NCBI GenBank assembly: GCA_044356305.1
Contig: JBIKWM010000008.1
Span: forward strand, 1-64,000
Direction of reading: 5' to 3'
DNA: 64,000 nt
DNA from: JBIKWM01 sp044356305
Lineage (GTDB): Bacteria; Bacteroidota; Bacteroidia; UBA10329
Made by a program: the position numbers and the translations under genes. Numbering within the stretch: the first letter of the stretch is position 1; each line of letters starts with the position of its first letter. The notes below the pieces were generated by a model, which searched no databases, had not been told where the DNA came from, and saw only the letters and a program-made list of their open reading frames with translations. This document shows positions 42,858 to 50,193 of the stretch, one piece after another.

Positions 42858-43765
42858 CGAAATCGAAAGTATTCAAATCTTCCCCCAGCCCTGAACTCTT
42901 CAAGGTTCTCAGACATGTCCTGAAGGATGGAGCGGCTATAGCCGGGCATATAATTGTTTGCGAAAATCTCCTTGATGGAGCGGGCCACATTCTCTTTTGT
43001 CTCTTTACCCCAATAGTTGCCGCCTGAAAGATTGGTGACACGCTTCACGGCCACAGAATCAGATTTGTATTGCGCCCTAACATTAGAAGGGACGGTTATG
43101 AAGGCGTAAGTGAACGAGGCACACATCTGGATGCTGAACGAGTTGCGCCCGATGGTGATGTTGCGTCCTCGGAAACCGCCCGCAGAGTAGATCATGTCCC
43201 ATAGCATAGGAATCTGGGCATTGTCATTCCAATTGGTCTTGCATTGGATGATGCCGATGCTGAAATCTGAGAACTGATCTGCGACCGCGCGGTCGAGGGC
43301 TGCGTAATTGATCTGTCCATTGCTATTGAGGAAACCGCTCTCTGCGGCATCGGCAGTGAACAATGGCATATCGGGGAAAATGATGACGGTGATATCAGAT
43401 TCCGTGTTGCACGAGAAATTGCCGTAATTCACGGTAATGGCGTCTTGAATTGGCTTGGGCACAAGGCTCATTTTCTTGATGGCGACCACCCTAGTACCAG
43501 CGGTGCAGAGGTTAACATACCAAGCTACGAGCGATTCCCATGCCGTTCCGCCAGCGGATACCTCGCCCTGTCCGCGCCCTGTTCCGCCCGTACTCGTGAA
43601 GATCTCCGAAAGGTGATTGCCCAGATTCAAAAGATCCTCTGCACGTGGATTGGCACCAATTCTCCGCTGTATCTGTTCACTCCAAACAGGCCAGCACGAT
43701 TGAACCGTATCCGTAGAGAAAACCGACTCTACAGCTTTCTTTCTTATAACCTCGACAATGTTCAT
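42854..43765 (-). CDS. probable type II restriction endonuclease
   Basis: A 303-residue protein whose stop overlaps the methyltransferase stop tail to tail (TTAA). GGTAWESLVAWYVNL (Glu at about 77), CNTESDITVIIFPD (Asp at about 124) and FSIGIIQCKTNWND (QxK, Lys at about 176) fit a PD-(D/E)XK nuclease order. Recognition sequence and type cannot be deduced. The frame is open to 43873, but that extension is low-complexity, and the ATG at 43765 (MNIVEVIRKKAVESVF) is a better start. Pairing with the C5 methyltransferase is the main argument for restriction. Confidence 0.78.
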   Translation of the reverse strand: MNIVEVIRKKAVESVFSTDTVQSCWPVWSEQIQRRIGANPRAEDLLNLGNHLSEIFTSTGGTGRGQGEVSAGGTAWESLVAWYVNLCTAGTRVVAIKKMSLVPKPIQDAITVNYGNFSCNTESDITVIIFPDMPLFTADAAESGFLNSNGQINYAALDRAVADQFSDFSIGIIQCKTNWNDNAQIPMLWDMIYSAGGFRGRNITIGRNSFSIQMCASFTYAFITVPSNVRAQYKSDSVAVKRVTNLSGGNYWGKETKENVARSIKEIFANNYMPGYSRSILQDMSENLEEFRAGGRFEYFRFR

Positions 43766-43902
43766 GGGGCCAAAGGAACGGCATTTGATGGAATGAGGCT
43801 GTTTGAGTAACCCCACGCCCCCCCGTCCCACACGTCCCCCCTGTCCCACATCAACGCCTCCCTTCCCGCACACACTTTCATTGCGGGGAGGTTATGCCCC
43901 CA

Positions 43903-44259
43903 CTATTTCCTGTTCTTGATGATTTCCTCTATCAGCGCCCTCACCGCCTTCCACAGAGCAGTCGTCTCAGACGTGCTCAGGTGCTGCAGCAAAGCCGCCA
44001 GGTCCACTCCCTTCACAGGCTCCACCTTGGTCATCGGGTGGTTCTCGGCCGTCCCCGTATAAATGAACAGCTCGTTCATCGTACAGTCGAATAGCTCACA
44101 GAGCCGAACCAGATGCTTCCCCTTATAGTTGTCCACCTTCAGGTCAAGCAGCGTCCGCACCTCACTCCTCGTAAATCCGTTATTCCTCAAGTGCGAGCTC
44201 AGATCTTTCACTTGCTTGTTCTTGGCCAGTTCCTTCAGGTTCAGCTGCAGCTCTTTCAT
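43903..44259 (-). CDS. helix-turn-helix transcriptional regulator (Cro/XRE-like)
   Basis: A 118-residue protein with a DNA-binding domain: VKDLSSHLRNNGFTRSEVRT is the helix-turn-helix and HLVRLCELFDCTMNELFIYT the following helices, typical of the small Cro/C1-like group. The C-terminal helix (TTALWKAVRALIEEIIKNRK) may dimerise. It lies next to the restriction endonuclease on the same strand and could act as its control gene, although the gap of 137 bp makes a separate role possible. Confidence 0.82.
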   Translation of the reverse strand: MKELQLNLKELAKNKQVKDLSSHLRNNGFTRSEVRTLLDLKVDNYKGKHLVRLCELFDCTMNELFIYTGTAENHPMTKVEPVKGVDLAALLQHLSTSETTALWKAVRALIEEIIKNRK

Positions 44260-44388
44260 GGTATTGGGGTGTTATGGGCCAATGCGCATGGCCCTGTTCA
44301 TGGTGTTTAGTGCGTTTCTCCATGTGAAATTCAGAAGCTTCACGCACAGTTCAGGCGCCATAACGCAACTCCCCACAGTTTATTGCCT

Positions 44389-44610
44389 CCGCCACCGCCA
44401 CGTGTGGTGCCGCCCCCACCACATCAGGCACCCTCACCGCCATGTGTGGTGCCGCCACAGCCACTTATGGCGCCCCCACCGCCATGTGTGGTGCCGCCAC
44501 AACCACATCAGGCAGCGCCACAGCCACGCATGGCAACGCCACCACCACGTGAGGTGCCGCCACCACCACGTGCGGTGCCGCGGCCACCGCAACAGCGCCC
44601 GCCCCGACAC
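44389..44610. repeat. 21-bp tandem repeat array, proline-coding in one frame
   Basis: About ten imperfect units of 21 bp share a gtg(t/c)ggtgccgcc core, with related gcatggc and atcaggc variants. All frames stay open, and the plus-strand frame reads as repeated VVPPPPH-like heptapeptides (44383-44712, TTG start). That frame ends in ATGA over the start of the next gene, which might be chance; I do not call it a protein. The flanks of this gene-free stretch (44260-44388 and 44611-44708) show nothing further. Confidence 0.85.
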
Positions 44611-44708
44611 ATAATTCCATCGCCCCCCTCGCTTCCACCACAGCCACACGGTATTACCCTTCAATTTAGCTGCTGCTCACAAAAACCAACACCAAAAAAA
44701 CTCCTCCC

Positions 44709-45611
44709 ATGACCGACCGCCAGTCCAACACCCTCGACATGTACGTGGTAGTACTCGAGCACTATGCCGCCAACCAGACCACCATCGATGCCGTTGTCGC
44801 CCGCGCCACTGCCTATGCAGCACTCTCCACACGCGTCACAGGCATCCGCGCCCTCATAGCCGACCAGTCCGGCAACATCAGTGGCGTCACCCAGAACAAG
44901 GCCGCCCTTCGTGCCTCCCTCGACAACCTCGCCATCGGCATACTCGCCCCCGCCCTCGTCTGGGCCCGCGCAACAGATAACCTCATCCTCGCAGCCGAAT
45001 TCAACTACCCATTGTCCGAGATCCAGAAGATCAAGGACGACACCATCGCATCCTTCTGCAACCACCGCTACGCCTTGGTCAATGCCAACATCGCCACCAT
45101 GGCCGACTACGGCATCACTCCCGCCATGCTCACCGCATGGAACTCCGCAATCAGCAACTACGAGGCCGTCACAGGCTCCCCACGCAGCGCCCGCGTCTCC
45201 AGATCCGTGTTCACCATCGCCCTCCGCACCCACTTCAAAGAGGCCAACGCACTCCTCAAAAACACCCTCGACCCCCTCATGAACTCTTTCCGCACCTCCG
45301 ATGCCGACCTCTACAACGGCTACCGCAGGGCACGCATCATCATCGACCGCAGAGGCCAGAACACCGGATCCATCTCCGGCAAGGTCTCCTCCGCAGCCGA
45401 CTCATCTCCCATCATCGGGGCCGAGCTATCCATCACTCCGCGCCCGTCCACCGTGCTCTCAGGCTCCGATGCCACCTACCGCTTCTCCTACCTGCCGGCC
45501 GGCATCTATACCGTCAAGTGCACCGCCCCCGGCTTCCTCCCGGCCGACAAGACCATCGTCCTCACCTCCTCGCAGACCGCCACAGCCGACTTCGTCCTCA
45601 TCCCCGCCTGA
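44709..45611 (+). CDS. hypothetical protein with C-terminal carboxypeptidase-regulatory-like domain
   Basis: A 300-residue protein without a signal peptide. Residues 1-215 are helical and alanine-rich (TTIDAVVARATAYAALSTRV, YNGYRRARIIIDRRG) with no domain I can name. Residues about 218-300 form a carboxypeptidase-regulatory-like beta sandwich (GSISGKVSSAADSSPIIGAE, YRFSYLPAGIYTVKCTAPGF). Third codon positions are almost always C, more strictly than in neighbouring genes. It is followed by a strong terminator at 45639. Function unknown; the layout recalls proteins of unknown role in Flavobacteriales accessory regions. Confidence 0.75.
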   Translation: MTDRQSNTLDMYVVVLEHYAANQTTIDAVVARATAYAALSTRVTGIRALIADQSGNISGVTQNKAALRASLDNLAIGILAPALVWARATDNLILAAEFNYPLSEIQKIKDDTIASFCNHRYALVNANIATMADYGITPAMLTAWNSAISNYEAVTGSPRSARVSRSVFTIALRTHFKEANALLKNTLDPLMNSFRTSDADLYNGYRRARIIIDRRGQNTGSISGKVSSAADSSPIIGAELSITPRPSTVLSGSDATYRFSYLPAGIYTVKCTAPGFLPADKTIVLTSSQTATADFVLIPA

Positions 45612-45638
45612 TACTACCGGCATATCCCGCCCTCCAAG

Positions 45639-45664
45639 GCCCTCCATCTGCGGGGGGCTTTTTT
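45639..45664 (+). terminator. rho-independent terminator
   Basis: gccctcc (45639-45645) pairs with ggggggc (45652-45658) around a 6-base loop, followed directly by six T. It ends the 44709 gene. Confidence 0.85.
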
Positions 45665-45686
45665 CATGCTGCCCGGCACGGGTCCC

Positions 45687-45795
45687 CCAAACAGAAAGCG
45701 ACCCTCGCGGGCCGCTTTTCTTAGGATATGTGCACAGACCTTACTCCCCCTTCGCGAAGCGTGTCCCGTGCGTGGTCCAATCCGCAAGAGTGAGG
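45687..45795 (-). pseudogene. remnant of a T9SS gene 3' end plus terminator, copy 1
   Basis: On the minus strand, 45795-45744 translates as LTLADWTTHGTRFAKGE and a stop, a decayed version of the LTLPDGTTQVARFAKGE tail of the intact T9SS gene at 47512. It is followed by a conserved spacer and a hairpin (about 45697-45716, agcg...cgct, T-rich on both sides). The 75 bp 45687-45761 match 46501-46575 at 73 positions. Confidence 0.75.
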
Positions 45796-45838
45796 TGTTG
45801 AGACGCTTGTCCGTCCTGTTAGAATTGGAAAATTGAAT

Positions 45839-46006
45839 TCACTTCTCGGTTGATGGATCGGTCGGGCTTTTCACTTTCACCGCTCTCCTTTTGAAGTAGG
45901 CCAGTATCTCCTTGGGAGTCCGGCCTTCTGTTTCGGTGGTGATCCGTTCGCGTTCCTTACGCACCATGGCCACACAATCAATGTGCTTATTACTCTCCGT
46001 CTTCAT
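45839..46006 (-). CDS. small antitoxin-like gene next to the PIN toxin
   Basis: A 55-residue protein starting MKTESNKHIDCVAMVRKERE and continuing RITTETEGRTPKEILAYFKR to a basic end. The ATG at 46006 lies inside the end of the PIN-domain gene (17-bp overlap), so the two are translationally linked. Small proteins of this kind accompany PIN genes in Bacteroidota, as I recall, and probably neutralise or position the toxin, although here the small gene follows rather than precedes it. Confidence 0.65.
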   Translation of the reverse strand: MKTESNKHIDCVAMVRKERERITTETEGRTPKEILAYFKRRAVKVKSPTDPSTEK

Positions 46007-46454
46007 AGTCAAAGGCTTCTCTCGGGTTTCGAATCTCCAGGATCTGGTATCCCTTCAACAGATTTATGGCGTTATAGCCATGAATTCTCTCAATGTTCAC
46101 GATGTGTTTGAAATTCCAGCTCACCAATAGGTCAGCCCTGTAGAGGGTGGCCAAGGCAATATGATAGCAATCGGCCCGGCTTGATCTGCCCACCACATTC
46201 GCATTGAGGTAGGCCTCTGCGAGGAGAATGGCTTCTTCTGTGAGTTCCACTCTGATGAGGTTCTTTTCAGCAATCTGACCTACGAACTGTCGTACAGCCT
46301 CTGGTGCATTGACCAGTTCATCTTCAGCCACATCGGAAAAAATCAGTCGGATGTCGGTCTTATCAACCTTCCTGAAAAAGCGATCGGTCCACTCTGCGAA
46401 TTCCCTATCAAACCTGCCTCCAAAGACCGAAGTGTCAACATATATCAATCGCAT
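45990..46454 (-). CDS. PIN-domain ribonuclease (VapC-like toxin)
   Basis: A 154-residue PIN protein. RLIYVDTSVFGGRFDREF gives the first acidic residue, LIFSDVAEDELVNAPEAVRQ the second and SRADCYHIALATLYRADLL the third, followed by SWNFKHIVN. These are the metal-binding residues of VapC-type RNases. The frame is open to 46595, but the ATG at 46454 begins the domain. The gene sits exactly between two remnants of a T9SS gene end. Confidence 0.85.
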   Translation of the reverse strand: MRLIYVDTSVFGGRFDREFAEWTDRFFRKVDKTDIRLIFSDVAEDELVNAPEAVRQFVGQIAEKNLIRVELTEEAILLAEAYLNANVVGRSSRADCYHIALATLYRADLLVSWNFKHIVNIERIHGYNAINLLKGYQILEIRNPREAFDYEDGE

Positions 46455-46500
46455 GAAACAAATGTAGTGTTTCCGCAAATAGTTGATTCCCGCTTCCGGC

Positions 46501-46608
46501 CCAAACAGAAAGCGACCCACGCGGGCCGCTTTTCTTAGGATATGTGCACAGACCTTACTCCCCCTTCGCGAAACGCGCCACCTGCGTGGTGCCATCGGGC
46601 AGGGTTCA
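46501..46608 (-). pseudogene. remnant of a T9SS gene 3' end plus terminator, copy 2
   Basis: On the minus strand the bases before a TAA at about 46557 read PDGTTQVARFAKGE, identical to the last residues of the intact T9SS protein at 47512. The spacer and terminator hairpin (46511-46530, agcg...cgct) follow. The remnant abuts the stop of the DUF3368 gene, so almost the whole parent gene has been lost. Confidence 0.8.
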
Positions 46609-46610
46609 GG

Positions 46611-47108
46611 TCAGAGTTCGTACAACGGCCTCTCACCATGACTTTCTAGCAACGTATTGAGTAAGGGTAGGGAATAGTAGCGCCCGCTGGTGATGAAGGC
46701 AGAGAAAAGTGGCCTGAGCTCAGTGATCAGACCTTTGTTTTTTGCTGCCACAAGAACGCCCAAGGTGCCAACGCATGAGATGCCGAGCGTTTCGGCTATG
46801 CGTCTGGCCTTTCTGTCATCAATCAACAGGAAGTCGGCCTCCATCTCCTTGCAGAGCATAACGGCCTCCGACTCGCCATCGTCCATCATGAAAGTGAGCT
46901 CATTGATGCCCTTCACCGCGCGCACCTTATCTTGGAAGAACGCATGAATGCGGTGATGGTGAGGGGTTGCGGGGTCAGATGTGACCTCGTGCCAAACGGC
47001 ATCGGGGATCAGAATATGTGAGAATAGCGAAGGCAGAATATGTAGCCGGTCTATGATCGCCAATGAGAAAATGGGGCCAGAGTCTGCAACAACCTTCTGC
47101 CCACGCAT
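46611..47108 (-). CDS. DUF3368 PIN-like toxin
   Basis: A 165-residue protein of the DUF3368 family, a PIN-like group normally paired with UPF0175 antitoxins. VVADSGPIFSLAIIDRLHIL at the N-terminus, then DDGESEAVMLCKEM and DFLLIDDRKARRIAETLGI, carry the acidic residues of the active site. GTLGVLVAAKNKGLI is the usual late block. It lies 1 bp after the antitoxin stop in the same operon. Confidence 0.9.
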   Translation of the reverse strand: MRGQKVVADSGPIFSLAIIDRLHILPSLFSHILIPDAVWHEVTSDPATPHHHRIHAFFQDKVRAVKGINELTFMMDDGESEAVMLCKEMEADFLLIDDRKARRIAETLGISCVGTLGVLVAAKNKGLITELRPLFSAFITSGRYYSLPLLNTLLESHGERPLYEL

Positions 47109-47109
47109 G

Positions 47110-47379
47110 CTACTTCAGCTTTTTGACATCGGCCATCACCTCATCAACAGAAAGGTGAGAGATAGCGACCGCGTTGTTCGATAGGAGCTTCTCGAACTGT
47201 AGGCGGGGCAGTCCTGCAAGCTGAGCGGCCTTGCCTATGGTGAGTTTCTGTAGGCCATAAAGCTGAACAGCCAAAGTGACCTTGACCCGCTGTGTGATTT
47301 CCTTCTCCGTCTCGTTGAGTGCCAGAAGGATATCGGTCGGAAGGTCGATGGAGATGGTGTGAACGGAATTAGAGGCCAT
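47110..47379 (-). CDS. UPF0175 family antitoxin
   Basis: An 89-residue protein with ISIDLPTDILLALNETEKEI, then VKVTLAVQLYGLQKLTIGKA and AAQLAGLPRLQFEKLLSNNA, the standard UPF0175 layout with a short DNA-binding helix pair. It precedes the DUF3368 toxin and is expected to neutralise it and repress the operon. Confidence 0.92.
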   Translation of the reverse strand: MASNSVHTISIDLPTDILLALNETEKEITQRVKVTLAVQLYGLQKLTIGKAAQLAGLPRLQFEKLLSNNAVAISHLSVDEVMADVKKLK

Positions 47380-47464
47380 AGGTCAACTCTTTGAACCCAA
47401 AGGTAATGCAATCAGAACACCGGTGGCGGGTCCGACCCCATTGAGCCACGGGGTATAACAACAA

Positions 47465-47489
47465 GGGCGGTCCCGAGACAGGACCGCCC
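47465..47489 (-). terminator. terminator of the T9SS protein gene
   Basis: gggcggtcc (47465-47473) and ggaccgccc (47481-47489) form a 9-bp stem. On the minus strand it is followed by a T-rich ttgttgtt, as expected for the gene ending at 47512. Confidence 0.8.
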
Positions 47490-47511
47490 ACTGTTCATGT
47501 GCCGAAGTGAA

Positions 47512-49266
47512 TCATTCCCCCTTCGCGAAGCGCGCCACCTGCGTGGTGCCATCGGGCAGAGTGAGGCGCAGGGCGTAGGTGCCCGGGCGCAGATGGGCTG
47601 TGCTCAGTTGCAGTTGGCCGCCAGTGGTGCTGATGGTGCGCTGCATGGCCGTGCGGCCCATCATGTCGGTGATGGTGACCAGCGCAGGGCCATCGGGCAG
47701 CGAGGCCATGCGCAGGGTGAGGGCATCGGTGGCCGGGTTGGGGAACAGCGCCAGGGTGGGGGAGGTGGTGGCCGCATTCACGCCCACCAGATCGCTGATG
47801 GTGTTCAGCGTGGTGTTGGTGATCACCGGCTCGTTGAAGTCGAAGTAGATGTAGGCGGTGTTCTCAATCTCGGTGCCCTGTGGCGTGCCGCTCAGGGGCG
47901 AGATGGCATAGATCACATAGCCGTGGCTGCCGGGCTCATCGCTGGTGCTGTCGGGCAGGTTGATGTTGTCGAAGAAGAAATCGACCTCGTTGGTCGGGCT
48001 GATGCTCACCTGCATCAGGTGGCTCTGGCTCAGGACACGGAAGCTGAGCGGGTCGAGGTCGGCATCGAGCTGATCCTTGACATGGATGAAGGTGGCCGCA
48101 ATGGTGCCCGTGTTCTGGAACCGTACGGTGTACATCAGCTCGGTACCGCTGGGCACAAAGCCCTCGGGACCCATGCCCACGGGCGCCACCTGCTTGTCGT
48201 TGGGGTCGAAGGAGCACAGCACCGCCACGGGGTGCGCATCGGTGCCGGCCGAGGAGGTGAGGTCGATATCGACCATATCGCCACAGTTGACCGTGAGCGG
48301 CACACAGGCCACCACGGTGGCCGTAAAGGTGTTGCCGGCCGGTAGGTACACGCTGTTCCATGTGGCCGTGTTGCCGCTGATCAGGTCGGGGGTGGGGCTT
48401 ACGCCCTGCAGATTGATGTCGCTATCGAGCGTGATGGAGAACGGCCCGTTGTAGATGGAGCACGAGTTGTTGACCAACTGTGCGCTCAGGCTGGAGCAGA
48501 ACCCGCGGTTGAGCCACGATACCACATAGGTCTCGGGCTGCGCACCGATGGTGGGCATGTAGATGCTGGCCGATCCGCTGCACGCACCGTCACTCACTGT
48601 AACCTGCGCCACCGCGGTGTTGCTCACGGTAATGGTCTGGGTGGTCTCGCCCGTGCTCCACAGGTACGAGAAAGGCCCTGCGCTATTGGCTACATCGGCA
48701 GTCAGGTCGGTAGGCCCTGCGCAAGGGTTGCTGTTGCTCGATGTGATGGTCACCTGTGGGCCTTCGGTCACATTGTAGGTCTCGGTGGTGGCACATCCGT
48801 TGGCATCGACCAACGTGAGGATGTAAGCACCTTGGCACAGCCCCGTGACCACCGGTGAGGTGTTGCCGTTGGGTGTCCAACTGTATGCATACGGGGAGTT
48901 GCCACCGGTCACAATAACCGAAATGGACCCATCGCACGCCCCGCACGTTGGCGGGGTTATGACCTCGGACGTCAGCACCGGGGTAGAACTGACAATGGTC
49001 GCGGCCTGCGTCTGACTGGCCCCTTGGCCGTCAGTCACTGTGAGGACGTACACGCCCGGACATAGGTTGAAGAGGTTCTGTTCCGTGGATCCATTGCTCC
49101 ACATGTAGGTATAGTTGCCATCGCCTCCGAACACCACTACCTGCACCGAGCCGTTGCACATGCCCTCACAAGTGGCCATGTTGGGTAACAGCGAAATAGT
49201 GAGCTGCGCCTGTGCGGCCATGGCGCTGACGACAAGGGCCGAGACAAGGGTAATGGTACGGAGCAT
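47512..49266 (-). CDS. T9SS-secreted surface protein with SprB-type repeats
   Basis: A 584-residue secreted protein. A signal peptide (ITLVSALVVSAMAAQAQ) is followed by SprB-type repeats (about 20-230: CNGSVQVVVFGGDGNYTYMW, CDGSISVIVTGGNSPYAYSW, LTADVANSAGPFSYLWSTGE), a conserved beta domain beginning SFDPNDKQVAPVGMG and ending IYFDFNEPVITNTTLN (about 350-490), and a T9SS type A sorting domain ending VARFAKGE. SprB-like repeats occur in gliding and adhesion proteins, so a surface role is likely. Its 3' end was the source or sister of the two remnants at 45687 and 46501. Confidence 0.9.
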   Translation of the reverse strand: MLRTITLVSALVVSAMAAQAQLTISLLPNMATCEGMCNGSVQVVVFGGDGNYTYMWSNGSTEQNLFNLCPGVYVLTVTDGQGASQTQAATIVSSTPVLTSEVITPPTCGACDGSISVIVTGGNSPYAYSWTPNGNTSPVVTGLCQGAYILTLVDANGCATTETYNVTEGPQVTITSSNSNPCAGPTDLTADVANSAGPFSYLWSTGETTQTITVSNTAVAQVTVSDGACSGSASIYMPTIGAQPETYVVSWLNRGFCSSLSAQLVNNSCSIYNGPFSITLDSDINLQGVSPTPDLISGNTATWNSVYLPAGNTFTATVVACVPLTVNCGDMVDIDLTSSAGTDAHPVAVLCSFDPNDKQVAPVGMGPEGFVPSGTELMYTVRFQNTGTIAATFIHVKDQLDADLDPLSFRVLSQSHLMQVSISPTNEVDFFFDNINLPDSTSDEPGSHGYVIYAISPLSGTPQGTEIENTAYIYFDFNEPVITNTTLNTISDLVGVNAATTSPTLALFPNPATDALTLRMASLPDGPALVTITDMMGRTAMQRTISTTGGQLQLSTAHLRPGTYALRLTLPDGTTQVARFAKGE

Positions 49267-49404
49267 GTTCGAGGGTTTTTTAGTGATACATGGATGTACG
49301 CATGATGAGACGAGTGCAATGCTTGAGGGTTGCGGCCATTAGTTGGCAAAATGGAGCAAGGAGGCCTGTGGATAAAGGATGATACTGGCGCAGCGATACG
49401 GCTG

Positions 49405-50193
49405 TCAGGGCAGGGCAGGGGCCGCCAAGCTGAGCCCGAACAGCGCGAAGTCATACTTCACCGGGTCAATGGGGTCGTAGATGCGTAGGGCGGCATCGAG
49501 CTCCTGCACGGCCTTCTGGTCGTCAGCGGTGCGATGCAGCAGGCCCAGTTGGCGGGCGGTGCGGCCGCTGTGCACATCGAGCGGGCAGCTCAGGTGCGAG
49601 GTGGGGATGCGGTTCCAGATGCCGAGGTCCACCCCACGCCCATCGTTGCGCACCATCCAGCGCAGAAACATGTTGATACGCTTTGCGGCCGAACCTGCCA
49701 TGGGGTCAGCCACATGCTTCACTGAGCGTCTGTCGTGCGGCTCGCGCAGCATCAGCGCCCTGAAACGGCTGATGGCCTGCGCGGTGTCCGTCTGGCCCTC
49801 CATCCCATCGATAAAGACATCCTCCAAAGAATCTTTCTCCGCATAGATGCGCCTCAGGGCCAGCACAAACCACTTGGCATCCTGTGCCATGAAGGTGCGG
49901 TGAACAAAACCGCTGAGGCTCTCAAGGTCGCGGGCCGATGCATTTAGCACATAGCTGTGCGGGGCCATGTCCATGCGCTGCATCAGGCTGTGCGCATTGC
50001 GCAGTATGGTGGGCCGTTGCCCCCAGGCCAATGTGGCAGCGAGCAGGCCCGCCACCTCCACATCGGGCCGATGGGTGAACAGGTGCGGGATGCTTATCGG
50101 GTCGTCCTCTATGAAAGAGGCGCGGCAGAAACGGTCGTAGCCTTCCTCAAGAATCTCGCGGGTGGCAGGGTCGGGGTGCCGCGTCCTGCTCAC
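49405..50193 (-). CDS. TIGR02757 family protein
   Basis: A 262-residue protein of the TIGR02757 (DUF2400) family, widespread in Bacteroidota and of unknown function. Landmarks are DPISIPHLFTHRPDVEVAGL, LLAATLAWGQRPTILRNA, KRINMFLRWMVRNDGRGVDL and the DVHSGRTARQLGLLHR block, which recalls the helix-hairpin-helix DNA glycosylase fold (inference). The start is a GTG overlapping the stop of the upstream gene (GTGA). Confidence 0.92.
   Translation of the reverse strand: MSRTRHPDPATREILEEGYDRFCRASFIEDDPISIPHLFTHRPDVEVAGLLAATLAWGQRPTILRNAHSLMQRMDMAPHSYVLNASARDLESLSGFVHRTFMAQDAKWFVLALRRIYAEKDSLEDVFIDGMEGQTDTAQAISRFRALMLREPHDRRSVKHVADPMAGSAAKRINMFLRWMVRNDGRGVDLGIWNRIPTSHLSCPLDVHSGRTARQLGLLHRTADDQKAVQELDAALRIYDPIDPVKYDFALFGLSLAAPALP

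Noticed and set aside
44389..44610. Possible CRISPR array or collagen-like gene in the C-rich repeat
   Set aside because: No unique spacers exist and the coding frame is not distinguishable from the other open frames created by the 21-bp period.
47497..48345. 282-residue plus-strand ORF opposite the T9SS protein gene
   Set aside because: Gly/His-rich antisense frame over a SprB-repeat protein with a complete sorting domain and its own terminator.
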